Shown here piece after piece: positions 14,900-28,925 of a stretch of DNA of 64,000 bases. Below the pieces are notes generated by a model, which worked only from the letters and a program-made list of their open reading frames with translations, was not told the DNA's origin and did not search any database. A program made the translations under genes and the position numbers. Positions within the stretch are counted from its first letter, which is position 1. Each line of letters begins with the position of its first letter. The DNA lies in the NCBI GenBank assembly GCA_028752905.1, contig JAQNBH010000002.1:32263530-32327529 (forward strand). Reading direction: 5' to 3'. Source of the stretch: Cladorhizidae sp. MBARI D1340-BT2. Taxonomy: Eukaryota; Porifera; Demospongiae; Poecilosclerida; Cladorhizidae.

Positions 14900-17800
14900 T
14901 GATGCCCTTCAATATAGCCACCATGCCTGATGAATATGTGGATGCTCTTTCAATTTAGCCATCCTGGCTGATGAATATGTGATGCCTTTCAATTTAGCCA
15001 CCCTGGCTGATGAATATGTGATGCCTTTCAATTTAGCCACCCTGCCTGATGAATATGGGATGCCTTTCAATTTAGCCACCCTGCCTGATGAATATGTTAT
15101 GCCTTTCAATATAGCCACCATTCCTGATGAATATGTGATGCCTTTCAATTTTGCCACCCTGCCTGATGAATATGTGATGCCTTTCAATTTAGCCTCCCTG
15201 CCTGATGAATATGTGTTGCCTTTCGATTTAGCCACCCTGCCTGATGTATATGTTATGCCTTTCAATGTAGCCGATGAATATGTGATACCTTTCAATTTAG
15301 CCAACCTGCCTGATGAATATTCAATTTAGCCACCCTGTCTGATGAATATGTGATGTCTTTCAATTTAGCCAACCTGCCTGATGAATATGTGATGCCTTTC
15401 AATTTAGCCACCCTGCCTGATGAATATGTGATGCCTTTCAATTTAGCCACACGAGCTGATGAATATGTGGATGCCTTTCAATTTAGCCACCCTGCCTGAT
15501 GAATATGTGATGCGTTTCAATTTAGCCACCCTGGCTGATGAATATGTGGATGCCTTTCAATTTAGCCACTCTGCCTGATGAATATTTGATGCCTTTCAAT
15601 TTATCCACCCTTGCTGATGAATATGTGATAACTTTCAATTTAGCCACCCTTGCTGATGAATATGTGATGCCTTTCAATTTAGCCACGCTGCCTGATGAAT
15701 ATGTAATGCCTTTCAATTTAGCCACCCTTGCTGATGAATATGTGATGCCTTTCAATTTAGCCACCCTGCCTGATGAATATGTAATGCCTTTCAATTTAGC
15801 CACCCTGGCTGATGAATACGTGATGCCTATCAATTTAGCCACCCTGGCTGATGAATATGTGATGCCTTTCACCCTGCCTGATGAATATTCAATTTAGCCA
15901 CCCTGCCTGATGAATATGTGATGTCTTTCAATTTAACCAACCTGCCTGATGAATATGTGATGCCTTTCAATTTAGCCACCCTGCCTGATGAATATGTGAT
16001 GCCTTTCAATTTAGCCACCCTGGCTGATGAATATCTGATGCCTTTCAATTTAGGAACCCTGGCTGATGAATATGTGATGCCTTTCAATTTAGCCACCCTG
16101 GCTGATGAATATGTGATGCCTTTCAATATAGCCACCCTGCCTGGATGAATATGTTTTGCCTTTCAATTTAGCCACCAGAATGGATGAATATGTGGATGCC
16201 GTTCAATTTAGCCACCCTGCCTGATGAGTATGTGATGCCTTTCAATTTAGCTATCCTGCCTGATGAATATGTGATGCCTTTCAATTTAGCCTCCCTGCCT
16301 GATGAATATGTTATGCCTTTCAATATAGCCACTCTGGCTGATAAATATGTTATGCCTTTCAATATAGCCACCTTGCCTGATGAATATGTGGATGCCTTTC
16401 AATTTAGCCACCCTGGCAGATTAATACTTGGATGCCTTTCAATTTAGCAACACTGCCTGATGAATATGTGATGCCTTTCAATTTAGCCACCCTGGCTGAT
16501 GAATATGTGATGCCTTTCAATTTAGCAACCCTGGCTGATGAATATGTGATGCCTTTCAATTTAGCCACCCTGGCTGATGAATATGTGATGCCTTTCAATA
16601 TAGCCACCCTGCCTGGATGAATATGTGTTGCCTTTCAATTTAGCCACCCTGCCTGATGAGTATGTGATGCCTTTCAATTTAGCCACCCTGCCTGATGAAT
16701 ATGTTATGCCTTTCAATATAGCCACTCTGGCTGATAAATATGTTATGCCTTTCAATATAGCCACCTTGCCTGATGAATATGTGGATGCCTTTCAATTTAG
16801 CCACCCTGGCAGATTAATACTTGGATGCCTTTCAATTTAGCAACACTGCCTGATGAATATGTGATGCCTTTCAATTTAGCCACCCTGGCTGATTAATATG
16901 TGATGCCTTTCAATTTAGCCACCCTTGCTGATGAATATGTGATGCCTTTCAATTTAGCCACCCTGCTTGATTAATATGTGATGCCTTTCAATTTAGCCAC
17001 CCTGCCTGATGAATATGTAATGCCTTTCAATTTAGCCAATCTGCCTGATGAATATGTGATGCCTTTCAATTTAGCCACCCTGCCTGATTAATATGTGATG
17101 CCTTTCAATTTAGCCACCCTGCCTGATGAATATGTAATGCCTTTCAATTTAGCCAATCTGCCTGATGAATATGTGATGCCTTTCAATTTAGCCAACCTTG
17201 CTGATGAATATGTGATGCCTTTCAAGTTTTGCCACGCTGGCTGATGAATATGTGATGCCATTCAATTAAGCCACCCTGGCTAATGAATATGTGATGCCTT
17301 ACAATATACCTGATGAATATGTGATGCCTTTCAATTTAGCCACCCGAGCTGATGAATATGTGGATGCCTTGCCACCCTGTGTGATGCCTTTCAATTTAGC
17401 CACCCTGCCTGATGAATATTCAATTTAGCCACCTTGGCTGATGAATATGTGGATGCCTTTCAATTTAGCCACCCTGTCTGATGAATATGTGATGCCTTTC
17501 AATTTAGCCACCCTGGCTGATGAATATGTGATGCCTTTCAATTTAGCCACCCTTTCTGATGAATATGTGATGCCTTTCAATTTAGCCACCCTTGCTGATG
17601 AATATGTGATACCTTTCAATTTAGCCACCCTGCCTGATGAATATGTGATGCCCTTCAATATAGCCACCATGCCTGATGAATATGTGGATGCTCTTTCAAT
17701 TTAGCCATCCTGGCTGATGAATATGTGATGCCTTTCAATTTAGCCACCCTGGCTGATGAATATGTGATGCCTTTCAATTTAGCCACCCTGCCTGATGAAT

Positions 17801-18490
17801 ATGGGATGCCTTTCAATTTAGCCACCCTGCCTGATGAATATGTTATGCCTTTCAATATAGCCACCATTCCTGATGAATATGTGATGCCTTTCAATTTTGC
17901 CACCCTGCCTGATGAATATGTGATGCCTTTCAATTTAGCCTCCCTGCCTGATGAATATGTGTTGCCTTTCGATTTAGCCACCCTGCCTGATGTATATGTT
18001 ATGCCTTTCAATGTAGCCGATGAATATGTGATACCTTTCAATTTAGCCAACCTGCCTGATGAATATTCAATTTAGCCACCCTGTCTGATGAATATGTGAT
18101 GTCTTTCAATTTAGCCAACCTGCCTGATGAATATGTGATGCCTTTCAATTTAGCCACCCTGCCTGATGAATATGTGATGCCTTTCAATTTAGCCACACGA
18201 GCTGATGAATATGTGGATGCCTTTCAATTTAGCCACCCTGCCTGATGAATATGTGATGCGTTTCAATTTAGCCACCCTGGCTGATGAATATGTGGATGCC
18301 TTTCAATTTAGCCACTCTGCCTGATGAATATTTGATGCCTTTCAATTTATCCACCCTTGCTGATGAATATGTGATAACTTTCAATTTAGCAACCCTTGCT
18401 GATGAATATGTGATGCCTTTCAATTTAGCCACCCTGCCTGATGAATATGTAATGCCTTTCAATTTAGCCACCCTGCCTGATTAATATGTG
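14900..18490 (+). repeat. 2,746-bp spaced higher-order copies
   Basis: The block beginning near 14,909 and running through the GAATATGGGATGCC, CCACCATTCCTGATG, CAATTTTGCC and AATGTAGCCGATG units reappears 2,746 bp downstream, from about 17,655 to 18,480. Both copies share the private CCACCATTCCTG variant, absent from the corresponding units elsewhere (CCACGATGCCTG or CCACCATGCCTG), which supports direct copying. Between them lies an inserted copy of the 1,313-bp family module (about 15,870-16,450). Confidence 0.75.
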
Positions 18491-21400
18491 ATGTCCTTCA
18501 ATATAGCCACCATGCCTGATGAATATGTGGATGCTCTTTCAATTTAGCCATCCTGGCTGATGAATATGTGATGCCTTTCAATTTAGCCACCCTTGCTGAT
18601 GAATATGTGATGCCTTTCAATTTAGCCACCCTGCCTGATGAATATGTAATGCCTTTCAATTTAGCCACCCTGCCTGATTAATATGTGATGCCTTTCAATT
18701 TAGCCACCCTGCCTGATGAATATGTAATGCCTTTCAATTTAGCAAATCTGCCTGATGAATATGTGATGCCTTTCAATTTAGCCAACCTTGCTGATGAATA
18801 TGTGATGCCTTTCAATTTAGCCTCCCTGCCTGATGAATATGTGATGCCTTTCGATTTAGCCACCCTGGCTGATGAATATTTGTTGCCTTTCAATTTAGCC
18901 ACCTTGGCTGATGAATATGTGATGCCTTTCAATTTAGCCACCCTGGCTGATGAATATGTGATGCCTTTCAATTTAGCCACACTTGCTGATGAGTATGTGA
19001 TGCCTTTAAATTTTTAGCCACCCTAGCTGATTAATATGTGATGCCCTTCAATATAGCCACCATGCCTGATGAATATGTGGATGCCTTTCAATTTAGCCAC
19101 CCTGCCTGATGAATATGTGATGCGTTTCAAGGTTTGCCACCCTGGCTGATGAATATGTGATGCCTTTCAAATTAGCCATCCTGCTTGATGAATATGTGAT
19201 GCCATTCAATTTAGCCACCCTGGCTAATGAATATGTGATGCCTTTCAATATAGCCACCATGCCTGATGAATATGTGATGCCTTTCAATTTAGCCACCCGA
19301 GCTGATGAATATGTGGATGCCTTTCAATTTAGCCACCCTGGCTGATGAACATGTGATGCCAACAATTTAGCCACCCTGGCTGATGAATATGTGGATGCCT
19401 TTCAATTTAGCCACCCTGCCTGATGAATATGTGATGCCTTTCGATTTAGCCACCCTGCCTGATGAATATGTTATGCCTTTCAATATAGCCACCCTGCCTG
19501 ATGAATATGTGATGTCTTTCAATTGAGCCAACCTGCCTGATGAATATGTGATGCCTTTCAATTTAGCCACCCTGCCTGATGAATATGTGATGCCTTTCAA
19601 TTTAGCCAACCTGGCTGATGAATATGTGATGCCTTTCAATTTAGCCACACTGGCTGATGAATATGTGATGCCTTTCAAGTTTTGCCACCCTGGCTGATGA
19701 ATATGTGATGCCTTTCAAATTAGCCATCCTGCTTGATGAATATGTGATGCCATTGAATTTAGCCAACCTGGTTAATGAATATGTGATGCCTTTCAATTTA
19801 GCCAACCTGCCTGATGAATATTCAATTTAGCCACCCTGGCTGATGAATATGTGATGTCTTTCAATTTAGCCAACCTGCCTGATGAATTAGTGATGCCTTT
19901 CAATTTAGCCACCCTGCCTGATGCATATGTGATGCCTTTCAATTTAGCCACACGAGCTGATGAATATGTGGATGCCTTTCAATTTAGCCACCCTGCTTGA
20001 TGAATATGTGATGCGTTTCAATTTAGCCACCCTGGCTGATGAATATGTGGATGCCTTTCAATTTAGCCACCCTGCCTGATGAATATTTGATGCCTTTCAA
20101 TTTATCCACCCTTGCTGATGAATATGTGATACCTTTCAATTTAGCCACCCTTGCTGATGAATATGTGATGCCTTTCAATTTAGCCACCCTGCCTGATGAA
20201 TATGTAATGCATTTCAATTTAGCCACCCTGCCTGATTAATATGTGATGCCCTTCAATATAGCCACCATGCCTGATGAATATGTGGATGCTCTTTCAATTT
20301 AGCCATCCTGGCTGATGAATATGTGATGCCTTTCAATTTAGCCACCCTTGCTGATGAATATGTGATGCCTTTCAATTTAGCCATCCTGCCTGATGAATAT
20401 GTAATGCCTTTCAATTTAGCCACCCGGCCTGATTAATATGTGATGCCTTTCAATTTAGCCACCCTGCCTGATGAATATGTAATGCCTTTCAATTTAGCAA
20501 ATCTGCCTGATGAATACGTGATGCCTTTCAATTTAGCCACCCTGGCTGATGAATATGTGATGCCTTTCACCCTGCCTGATGAATATTCAATTTAGCCACC
20601 CTGCCTGATGAATATGTGATGTCTTTCAATTTAACCAACCTGCCTGATGAATATGTGATGCCTTTCAATTTAGCCACCCTGCCTGATGAATATGTGATGC
20701 CTTTCAATTTAGCCACCCTGGCTGATGAATATGTGATGCCTTTCAATTTAGCAACCCTGGCTGATGAATATGTGATGCCTTTCAATTTAGCCACCCTGGC
20801 TGATGAATATGTGATGCCTTCCAATATAGCCACCCTGCCTGGATGAATATGTGTTGCCTTTCAATTTAGCCACCCGAATGGATGAATATGTGGATGCCGT
20901 TCAATTTAGCCACCCTGCCTGATGAGTATGTGATGCCTTTCAATTTAGCTATCCTGCCTGATGAATATGTGATGCCTTTCAATTTAGCCACCCTGCCTGA
21001 TGAATATGTTATGCCTTTCAATATAGCCACCCTGCCTGGATGAATATGTGGATGCCTTTCAATTTAGCCACCCTGGCAGATTAATACTTGGATGCCTTTC
21101 AATTTAGCAACACTGCCTGATGAATATGTGATGCCTTTCAATTTAGCCACCCTGGCTGATGAATATGTGATGCCTTTCAATTTAGCCACCCTTGCTGATG
21201 AATATGTGATGCCTTTCAATTTAGCCACCCTGCCTGATGAATATGTAATGCCTTTCAATTTAGCCACCCTGCCTGATGAATATGTGATGCCCTTCAATAT
21301 AGCCACCATGCCTGATGAATATGTGGTTGCTCTTTCAATTTAGCCATCCTGGCTGATGAATATGTGATGCCTTTCAATTTAGCCACCCTGGCTGATGAAT

Positions 21401-24400
21401 ATGTGATGCCTTTCAATTTAGCCACCCTGCCTGATGAATATGGGATGCCTTTCAATTTAGCCACCCTGCCTGATGAATATGTTATGCCTTTCAATATAGC
21501 CACCATGCCTGATGAATATGTGATGCCTTTCAATTTTGCCACCCTGCCTGATGAATATGTGATGCCTTTCAATTTAGCCTCCCTGCCTGATGAATATGTG
21601 ATGCCTTTCGATTTAGCCACTCTGCCTGATGTATATGTTATGCCTTTCAATGTAGCCGATGAATATGTGATACCTTTCAATTTAGCCAACCTGCCTGATG
21701 AATATTCAATTTAGCCACCCTGGCTGATGAATGTGTGATGTCTTTCAATTTAGCCAACCTGCCTGATGAATATGTGATGCCTTTCAATTTAGCCACCCTG
21801 CCTGATGAATATGTGATGCCTTTCAATTTAGCCACACGAGCTGATGAATATGTGGATGCCTTTCAATTTAGCCACCCTGCCTGATGAATATGTGATGCGT
21901 TTCAATTTAGCCACCCTGGCTGATGAATATGTGGATGCCTTTCAATTTAGCCACCCTGCCTGATGAATATTTGATGCCTTTCAATTTAGCCAATCTGCCT
22001 GATGAATATGTGATGCCTTTCAATTTAGCCAACCTTGCTGATGAATATGTGATGCCTTTCAATTTAGCCTCCCTGCCTGATGAATATGTGATGCCTTTCG
22101 ATTTAGCCACCCTGGCTGATGAATATGTGTTGCCTTTCAATTTAGCCACCTTGGCTGATGAATATGTGATGCCTTTCAATTTAGCCACCCAGGCTGATGA
22201 ATATGTGATGCCTTTCAATATAGCCACCCTTGCTGATGAATATGTGATGCCTTTAAATTTTTAGCCACCCTAGCTGATGAATATGTGATGCCCTTGAATA
22301 TAGCCACCATGCCTGATGAATATGTGGATGCCTTTCAATTTAGCCACCCTGCCTGATGAATATGTGATGCCATTCAATTTAGCCACCCTGGCTAATGAAT
22401 ATGTGATGCCTTTCAATATAGCCACCCTGCCTGATGAATATGTGATGCCTTTCAATTTAGCCACCCGAGCTGATGAATATGTGGATGCCTTTCAATTTAG
22501 CCACCCTGGCTGATGAATATGTGGATGCCTTTCAATTTAGCCACCCTGCCTGATGAATATTCAATTTAGCCACCCTGCCTGATGAATATGTGATGTCTTT
22601 CAATTGAGCCAACCTGCCTGATGAATATGTGATGCCTTTCAATTTAGCCACCCTGCCTGATGAATATGTGATGCCTATCAATTTAGCCACTCTGGCTGAT
22701 GAATATGTGATAACTTTCAATTTAGCCACCCTGCCTGATGAATATGTGATGCCCTAGCCACCATGCCTGATGAATATGTGGATGCTCTTTCAATTTAGCC
22801 ATCCTGGCTGATGAATATGTGATGCCTTTCAATTTAGCCACCCTTGCTGATGAATATGTGATGCCTTTCAATTTAGCCACCCTGCCTGATGAATATGTAA
22901 TGCCTTTCAATTTAGCCACCCTGCCTGATGAATATGTGATGCCTTTCAATTTAGCCACCCAGGCTGATGAATATGTGATGCCTTTCAATTTAGCAACCCT
23001 GGCTGATGAATATGTGATGCCTTTCAATTTAGCCACCCTGGCTGATGAATATGTGATGCCTTTCAATATAGCCACACTGCCTGGATGAATATGTGTTGCC
23101 TTTCAATTTAGCCACCCTGCCTGATGAGTATGTGATGCCTTTCAATTTAGCCACCCTGCCTGATGAATATGTTATGCCTTTCAATATAGCCACTCTGGCT
23201 GATAAATATGTTATGCCTTTCAATATAGCCACCTTGCCTGATGAATATGTGGATGCCTTTCAATTTAGCCACCCTGGCAGATTAATACTTGGATGCCTTT
23301 CAATTTAGCAACACTGCCTGATGAATATGTGATGCCTTTCAATTTAGCCACCCTGGCTGATGAATATGTGATGCCTTTCAATTTAGCCACCCTTGCTGAT
23401 GAATATGTGATGCCTTTCAATTTAGCCACCCTGCTTGATTAATATGTGATGCCTTTCAATTTAGCCACCCTGCCTGATGAATATGTAATGCCTTTCAATT
23501 TAGCCAATCTGCCTGATGAATATGTGATGCCTTTCAATTTAGCCACCCTGCCTGATTAATATGTGATGCCTTTCAATTTAGCCACCCTGCCTGATGAATA
23601 TGTAATGCCTTTCAATTTAGCCAATCTGCCTGATGAATATGTGATGCCTTTCAATTTAGCCAACCTTGCTGATGAATATGTGATGCCTTTCAAGTTTTGC
23701 CACGCTGGCTGATGAATATGTGATGCCATTCAATTAAGCCACCCTGGCTAATGAATATGTGATGCCTTACAATATACCTGATGAATATGTGATGCCTTTC
23801 AATTTAGCCACCCGAGCTGATGAATATGTGGATGCCTTGCCACCCTGTGTGATGCCTTTCAATTTAGCCACCCTGCCTGATGAATATTCAATTTAGCCAC
23901 CTTGGCTGATGAATATGTGGATGCCTTTCAATTTAGCCACCCTGTCTGATGAATATGTGATGCCTTTCAATTTAGCCACCCTGGCTGATGAATATGTGAT
24001 GCCTTTCAATTTAGCCACCCTTTCTGATGAATATGTGATGCCTTTCAATTTAGCCACCCTTGCTGATGAATATGTGATACCTTTCAATTTAGCCACCCTG
24101 CCTGATGAATATGTGATGCCCTTCAATATAGCCACCATGCCTGATGAATATGTGGATGCTCTTTCAATTTAGCCATCCTGGCTGATGAATATGTGATGCC
24201 TTTCAATTTAGCCACCCTGGCTGATGAATATGTGATGCCTTTCAATTTAGCCACCCTGCCTGATGAATATGGGATGCCTTTCAATTTAGCCACCCTGCCT
24301 GATGAATATGTTATGCCTTTCAATATAGCCACCATGCCTGATGAATATGTGATGCCTTTCAATTTTGCCACCCTGCCTGATGAATATGTGATGCCTTTCA

Positions 24401-26950
24401 ATTTAGCCTCCCTGCCTGATGAATATGTGTTGCCTTTCGATTTAGCCACCCTGCCTGATGTATATGTTATGCCTTTCAATGTAGCCGATGAATATGTGAT
24501 ACCTTTCAATTTAGCCAACCTGCCTGATGAATATTCAATTTAGCCACCCTGTCTGATGAATATGTGATGTCTTTCAATTTAGCCAACCTGCCTGATGAAT
24601 ATGTGATGCCTTTCAATTTAGCCACCCTGCCTGATGAATATGTGATGCCTTTCAATTTAGCCACACGAGCTGATGAATATGTGGATGCCTTTCAATTTAG
24701 CCACCCTGCCTGATGAATATGTGATGCGTTTCAATTTAGCCACCCTGGCTGATGAATATGTGGATGCCTTTCAATTTAGCCACCCTGCCTGATGAATATT
24801 CAATTTAGCCACCCTGCCTGATGAATATGTGATGTCTTTCAATTGAGCCAACCTGCCTGATGAATATGTGATGCCTTTCAATTTAGCCACCCTGCCTGAT
24901 GAATATGTGATGCCTATCAATTTAGCCACTCTGGCTGATGAATATGTGATGCCTTTCAATTTAGCCACCCTGCCTGATGAATATGTGATGCCCTAGCCAC
25001 CATGCCTGATGAATATGTGGATGCTCTTTCAATTTAGCCATCCTGGCTGATGAATATGTGATGCCTTTCAATTTAGCCACCCTGCCTGATGAATATGTAA
25101 TGCCTTTCAATTTAGCCACCCTGCCTGATGAATATGTGATGCCTTTCAATTTAGCCACCCAGGCTGATGAATATGTGATGCCTTTCAATTTAGCAACCCT
25201 GGCTGATGAATATGTGATGCCTTTCAATTTAGCCACCCTGGCTGATGAATATGTGATGCCTTTCAATATAGCCACCCTGCCTGGATGAATATGTGTTGCC
25301 TTTCAATTTAGCCACCCTGCCTGATGAGTATGTGATGCCTTTCAATTTAGCCACCCTGCCTGATGAATATGTTATGCCTTTCAATATAGCCACTCTGGCT
25401 GATAAATATGTTATGCCTTTCAATATAGCCACCTTGCCTGATGAATATGTGGATGCCTTTCAATTTAGCCACCCTGGCAGATTAATACTTGGATGCCTTT
25501 CAATTTAGCAACACTGCCTGATGAATATGTGATGCCTTTCAATTTAGCCACCCTGGCTGATGAATATGTGATGCCTTTCAATTTAGCCACCCTTGCTGAT
25601 GAATATGTGATGCCTTTCAATTTAGCCACCCTGCTTGATTAATATGTGATGCCTTTCAATTTAGCCACCCTGCCTGATGAATATGTAATGCCTTTCAATT
25701 TAGCCAATCTGCCTGATGAATATGTGATGCCTTTCAATTTAGCCACCCTGCCTGATTAATATGTGATGCCTTTCAATTTAGCCACCCTGCCTGATGAATA
25801 TGTAATGCCTTTCAATTTAGCCAATCTGCCTGATGAATATGTGATGCCTTTCAATTTAGCCAACCTTGCTGATGAATATGTGATGCCTTTCAAGTTTTGC
25901 CACGCTGGCTGATGAATATGTGATGCCATTCAATTAAGCCACCCTGGCTAATGAATATGTGATGCCATACAATATACCTGATGAATATGTGATGCCTTTC
26001 AATTTAGCCACCCGAGCTGATGAATATGTGGATGCCTTGCCACCCTGTGTGATGCCTTTCAATTTAGCCACCCTGCCTGATGAATATTCAATTTAGCCAC
26101 CTTGGCTGATGAATATGTGGATGCCTTTCAATTTAGCCACCCTGTCTGATGAATATGTGATGCCTTTCAATTTAGCCACCCTGGCTGATGAATATGTGAT
26201 GCCTTTCAATTTAGCCACCCTTTCTGATGAATATGTGATGCCTTTCAATTTAGCCACCCTTGCTGATGAATATGTGATACCTTTCAATTTAGCCACCCTG
26301 CCTGATGAATATGTGATGCCCTTCAATATAGCCACCATGCCTGATGAATATGTGGATGCTCTTTCAATTTAGCCATCCTGGCTGATGAATATGTGATGCC
26401 TTTCAATTTAGCCACCCTGGCTGATGAATATGTGATGCCTTTCAATTTAGCCACCCTGCCTGATGAATATGGGATGCCTTTCAATTTAGCCACCCTGCCT
26501 GATGAATATGTTATGCCTTTCAATATAGCCACCATGCCTGATGAATATGTGATGCCTTTCAATTTTGCCACCCTGCCTGATGAATATGTGATGCCTTTCA
26601 ATTTAGCCTCCCTGCCTGATGAATATGTGTTGCCTTTCGATTTAGCCACCCTGCCTGATGTATATGTTATGCCTTTCAATGTAGCCGATGAATATGTGAT
26701 ACCTTTCAATTTAGCCAACCTGCCTGATGAATATTCAATTTAGCCACCCTGTCTGATGAATATGTGATGTCTTTCAATTTAGCCAACCTGCCTGATGAAT
26801 ATGTGATGCCTTTCAATTTAGCCACCCTGCCTGATGAATATGTGATGCCTTTCAATTTAGCCACACGAGCTGATGAATATGTGGATGCCTTTCAATTTAG
26901 CCACCCTGCCTGATGAATATGTGATGCGTTTCAATTTAGCCACCCTGGCT
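16500..26950 (+). repeat. Higher-order copies at 6,468- and 2,200-bp spacing
   Basis: The segment of about 16,560-18,260 recurs at an exact offset of 6,468 (about 23,030-24,730), and again 2,200 bp further on (about 25,230-26,930). Shared landmarks include CAAGTTTTGCCACGCTGG, the short CTTACAATATACCTG unit, the GGATGCCTTGCCACCCTG deletion unit and the CACCCTTTCTGATG monomer. In the third copy CCTTACAATATACC has become CCATACAATATACC near 25,970. Confidence 0.8.
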
Positions 26951-28925
26951 GATGAATATGTGGATGCCTTTCAATTTAGCCACTCTGCCTGATGAATATT
27001 TGATGCCTTTCAATTTATCCACCCTTGCTGATGAATATGTGATAACTTTCAATTTAGCCACCCTTGCTGATGAATATGTGATGCCTTTCAATTTAGCCAC
27101 CCTGCCTGATGAATATGTAATGCCTTTCAATTTAGCCACCCTGCCTGATTAATATGTGATGCCCTTCAATATAGCCACCATGCCTGATGAATATGTGGAT
27201 GCTCTTTCAATTTAGCCATCCTGGCTGATGAATATGTGATGCCTTTCAATTTAGCCACCCTTGCTGATGAATATGTGATGCCTTTCAATTTAGCCACCCT
27301 GCCTGATGAATATGTAATGCCTTTCAATTTAGCCACCCTGCCTGATTAATATGTGATGCCTTTCAATTTAGCCACCCTGCCTGATGAATATGTAATGCCT
27401 TTCAATTTAGCAAATCTGCCTGATGAATATGTGATGCCTTTCAATTTAGCCAACCTTGCTGATGAATATGTGATGCCTTTCAATTTAGCCTCCCTGCCTG
27501 ATGAATATGTGATGCCTTTCGATTTAGCCACCCTGGCTGATGAATATGTGTTGCCATGAATATGTGTTGCCTTTCAATTTAGCCACCTTGGCTGATGAAT
27601 ATGTGATGCCTTTCAATTTAGCCACCCTGGCTGATGAATATGTGATGCCTTTCAATTTAGCCACACTTGCTGATGAGTATGTGATGTCTTTAAATTTTTA
27701 GCCACCCTAGCTGATTAATATGTGATGCCCTTCAATATAGCCACCATGCCTGATGAATATGTGGACGCCTTTCAATTTAGCCACCCTGCCTGATGAATAT
27801 GTGATGCGTTTCAAGGTTTGCCACCCTGGCTGATGAATATGTGATGCCTTTCAAATTAGCCATCCTGCTTGATGAATATGTGATGCCATTCAATTTAGCC
27901 ACCCTGGCTAATGAATATGTGATGCCTTTCAATATAGCCACCATGCCTGATGAATATGTGATGCCTTTCAATTTAGCCACCCGAGCTGATGAATATGTGG
28001 ATGCCTTTCAATTTAGCCACCCTGGCTGATGAACATGTGATGCCAACAATTTAGCCACCCTGGCTGATGAATATGTGGATGCCTTTCAATTTAGCCACCC
28101 TGCCTGATGAATATGTGATGCCTTTCGATTTAGCCACCCTGCCTGATGAATATGTTATGCCTTTCAATATAGCCACCCTGCCTGATGAATATGTGATGTC
28201 TTTCAATTGAGCCAACCTGCCTGATGAATATGTGATGCCTTTCAATTTAGCCACCCTGCCTGATGAATATGTGATGCCTTTCAATTTAGCCAACCTGGCT
28301 GATGAATATGTGATGCCTTTCAATTTAGCCACACTGGCTGATGAATATGTGATGCCTTTCAAGTTTTGCCACCCTGGCTGATGAATATGTGATGCCTTTC
28401 AAATTAGCCATCCTGCTTGATGAATATGTGATGCCATTGAATTTAGCCAACCTGGTTAATGAATATGTGATGCCTTTCAATTTAGCCAACCTGCCTGATG
28501 AATATTCAATTTAGCCACCCTGGCTGATGAATATGTGATGTCTTTCAATTTAGCCAACCTGCCTGATGAATTAGTGATGCCTTTCAATTTAGCCACCCTG
28601 CCTGATGCATATGTGATGCCTTTCAATTTAGCCACACGAGCTGATGAATATGTGGATGCCTTTCAATTTAGCCACCCTGCTTGATGAATATGTGATGCGT
28701 TTCAATTTAGCCACCCTGGCTGATGAATATGTGGATGCCTTTCAATTTAGCCACCCTGCCTGATGAATATTTGATGCCTTTCAATTTATCCACCCTTGCT
28801 GATGAATATGTGATACCTTTCAATTTAGCCACCCTTGCTGATGAATATGTGATGCCTTTCAATTTAGCCACCCTGCCTGATGAATATGTAATGCCTTTCA
28901 ATTTAGCCACCCTGCCTGATTAATA
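18678..28925 (+). repeat. Block repeated at about 8,684-bp spacing
   Basis: The segment of about 19,090-20,240, with landmarks TTTCAAGGTTTGCC, CAAATTAGCCATCCTGC, GAACATGTGATGCCAACAAT and GATGAATTAGTGATGCC, reappears 8,684 bp later at about 27,775-28,925. The preceding part (18,678 onward) matches 27,346 onward with a spacing of 8,668. The 16-bp difference is caused by an extra TTGCCATGAATATGTG-type insertion near 27,552. Confidence 0.75.
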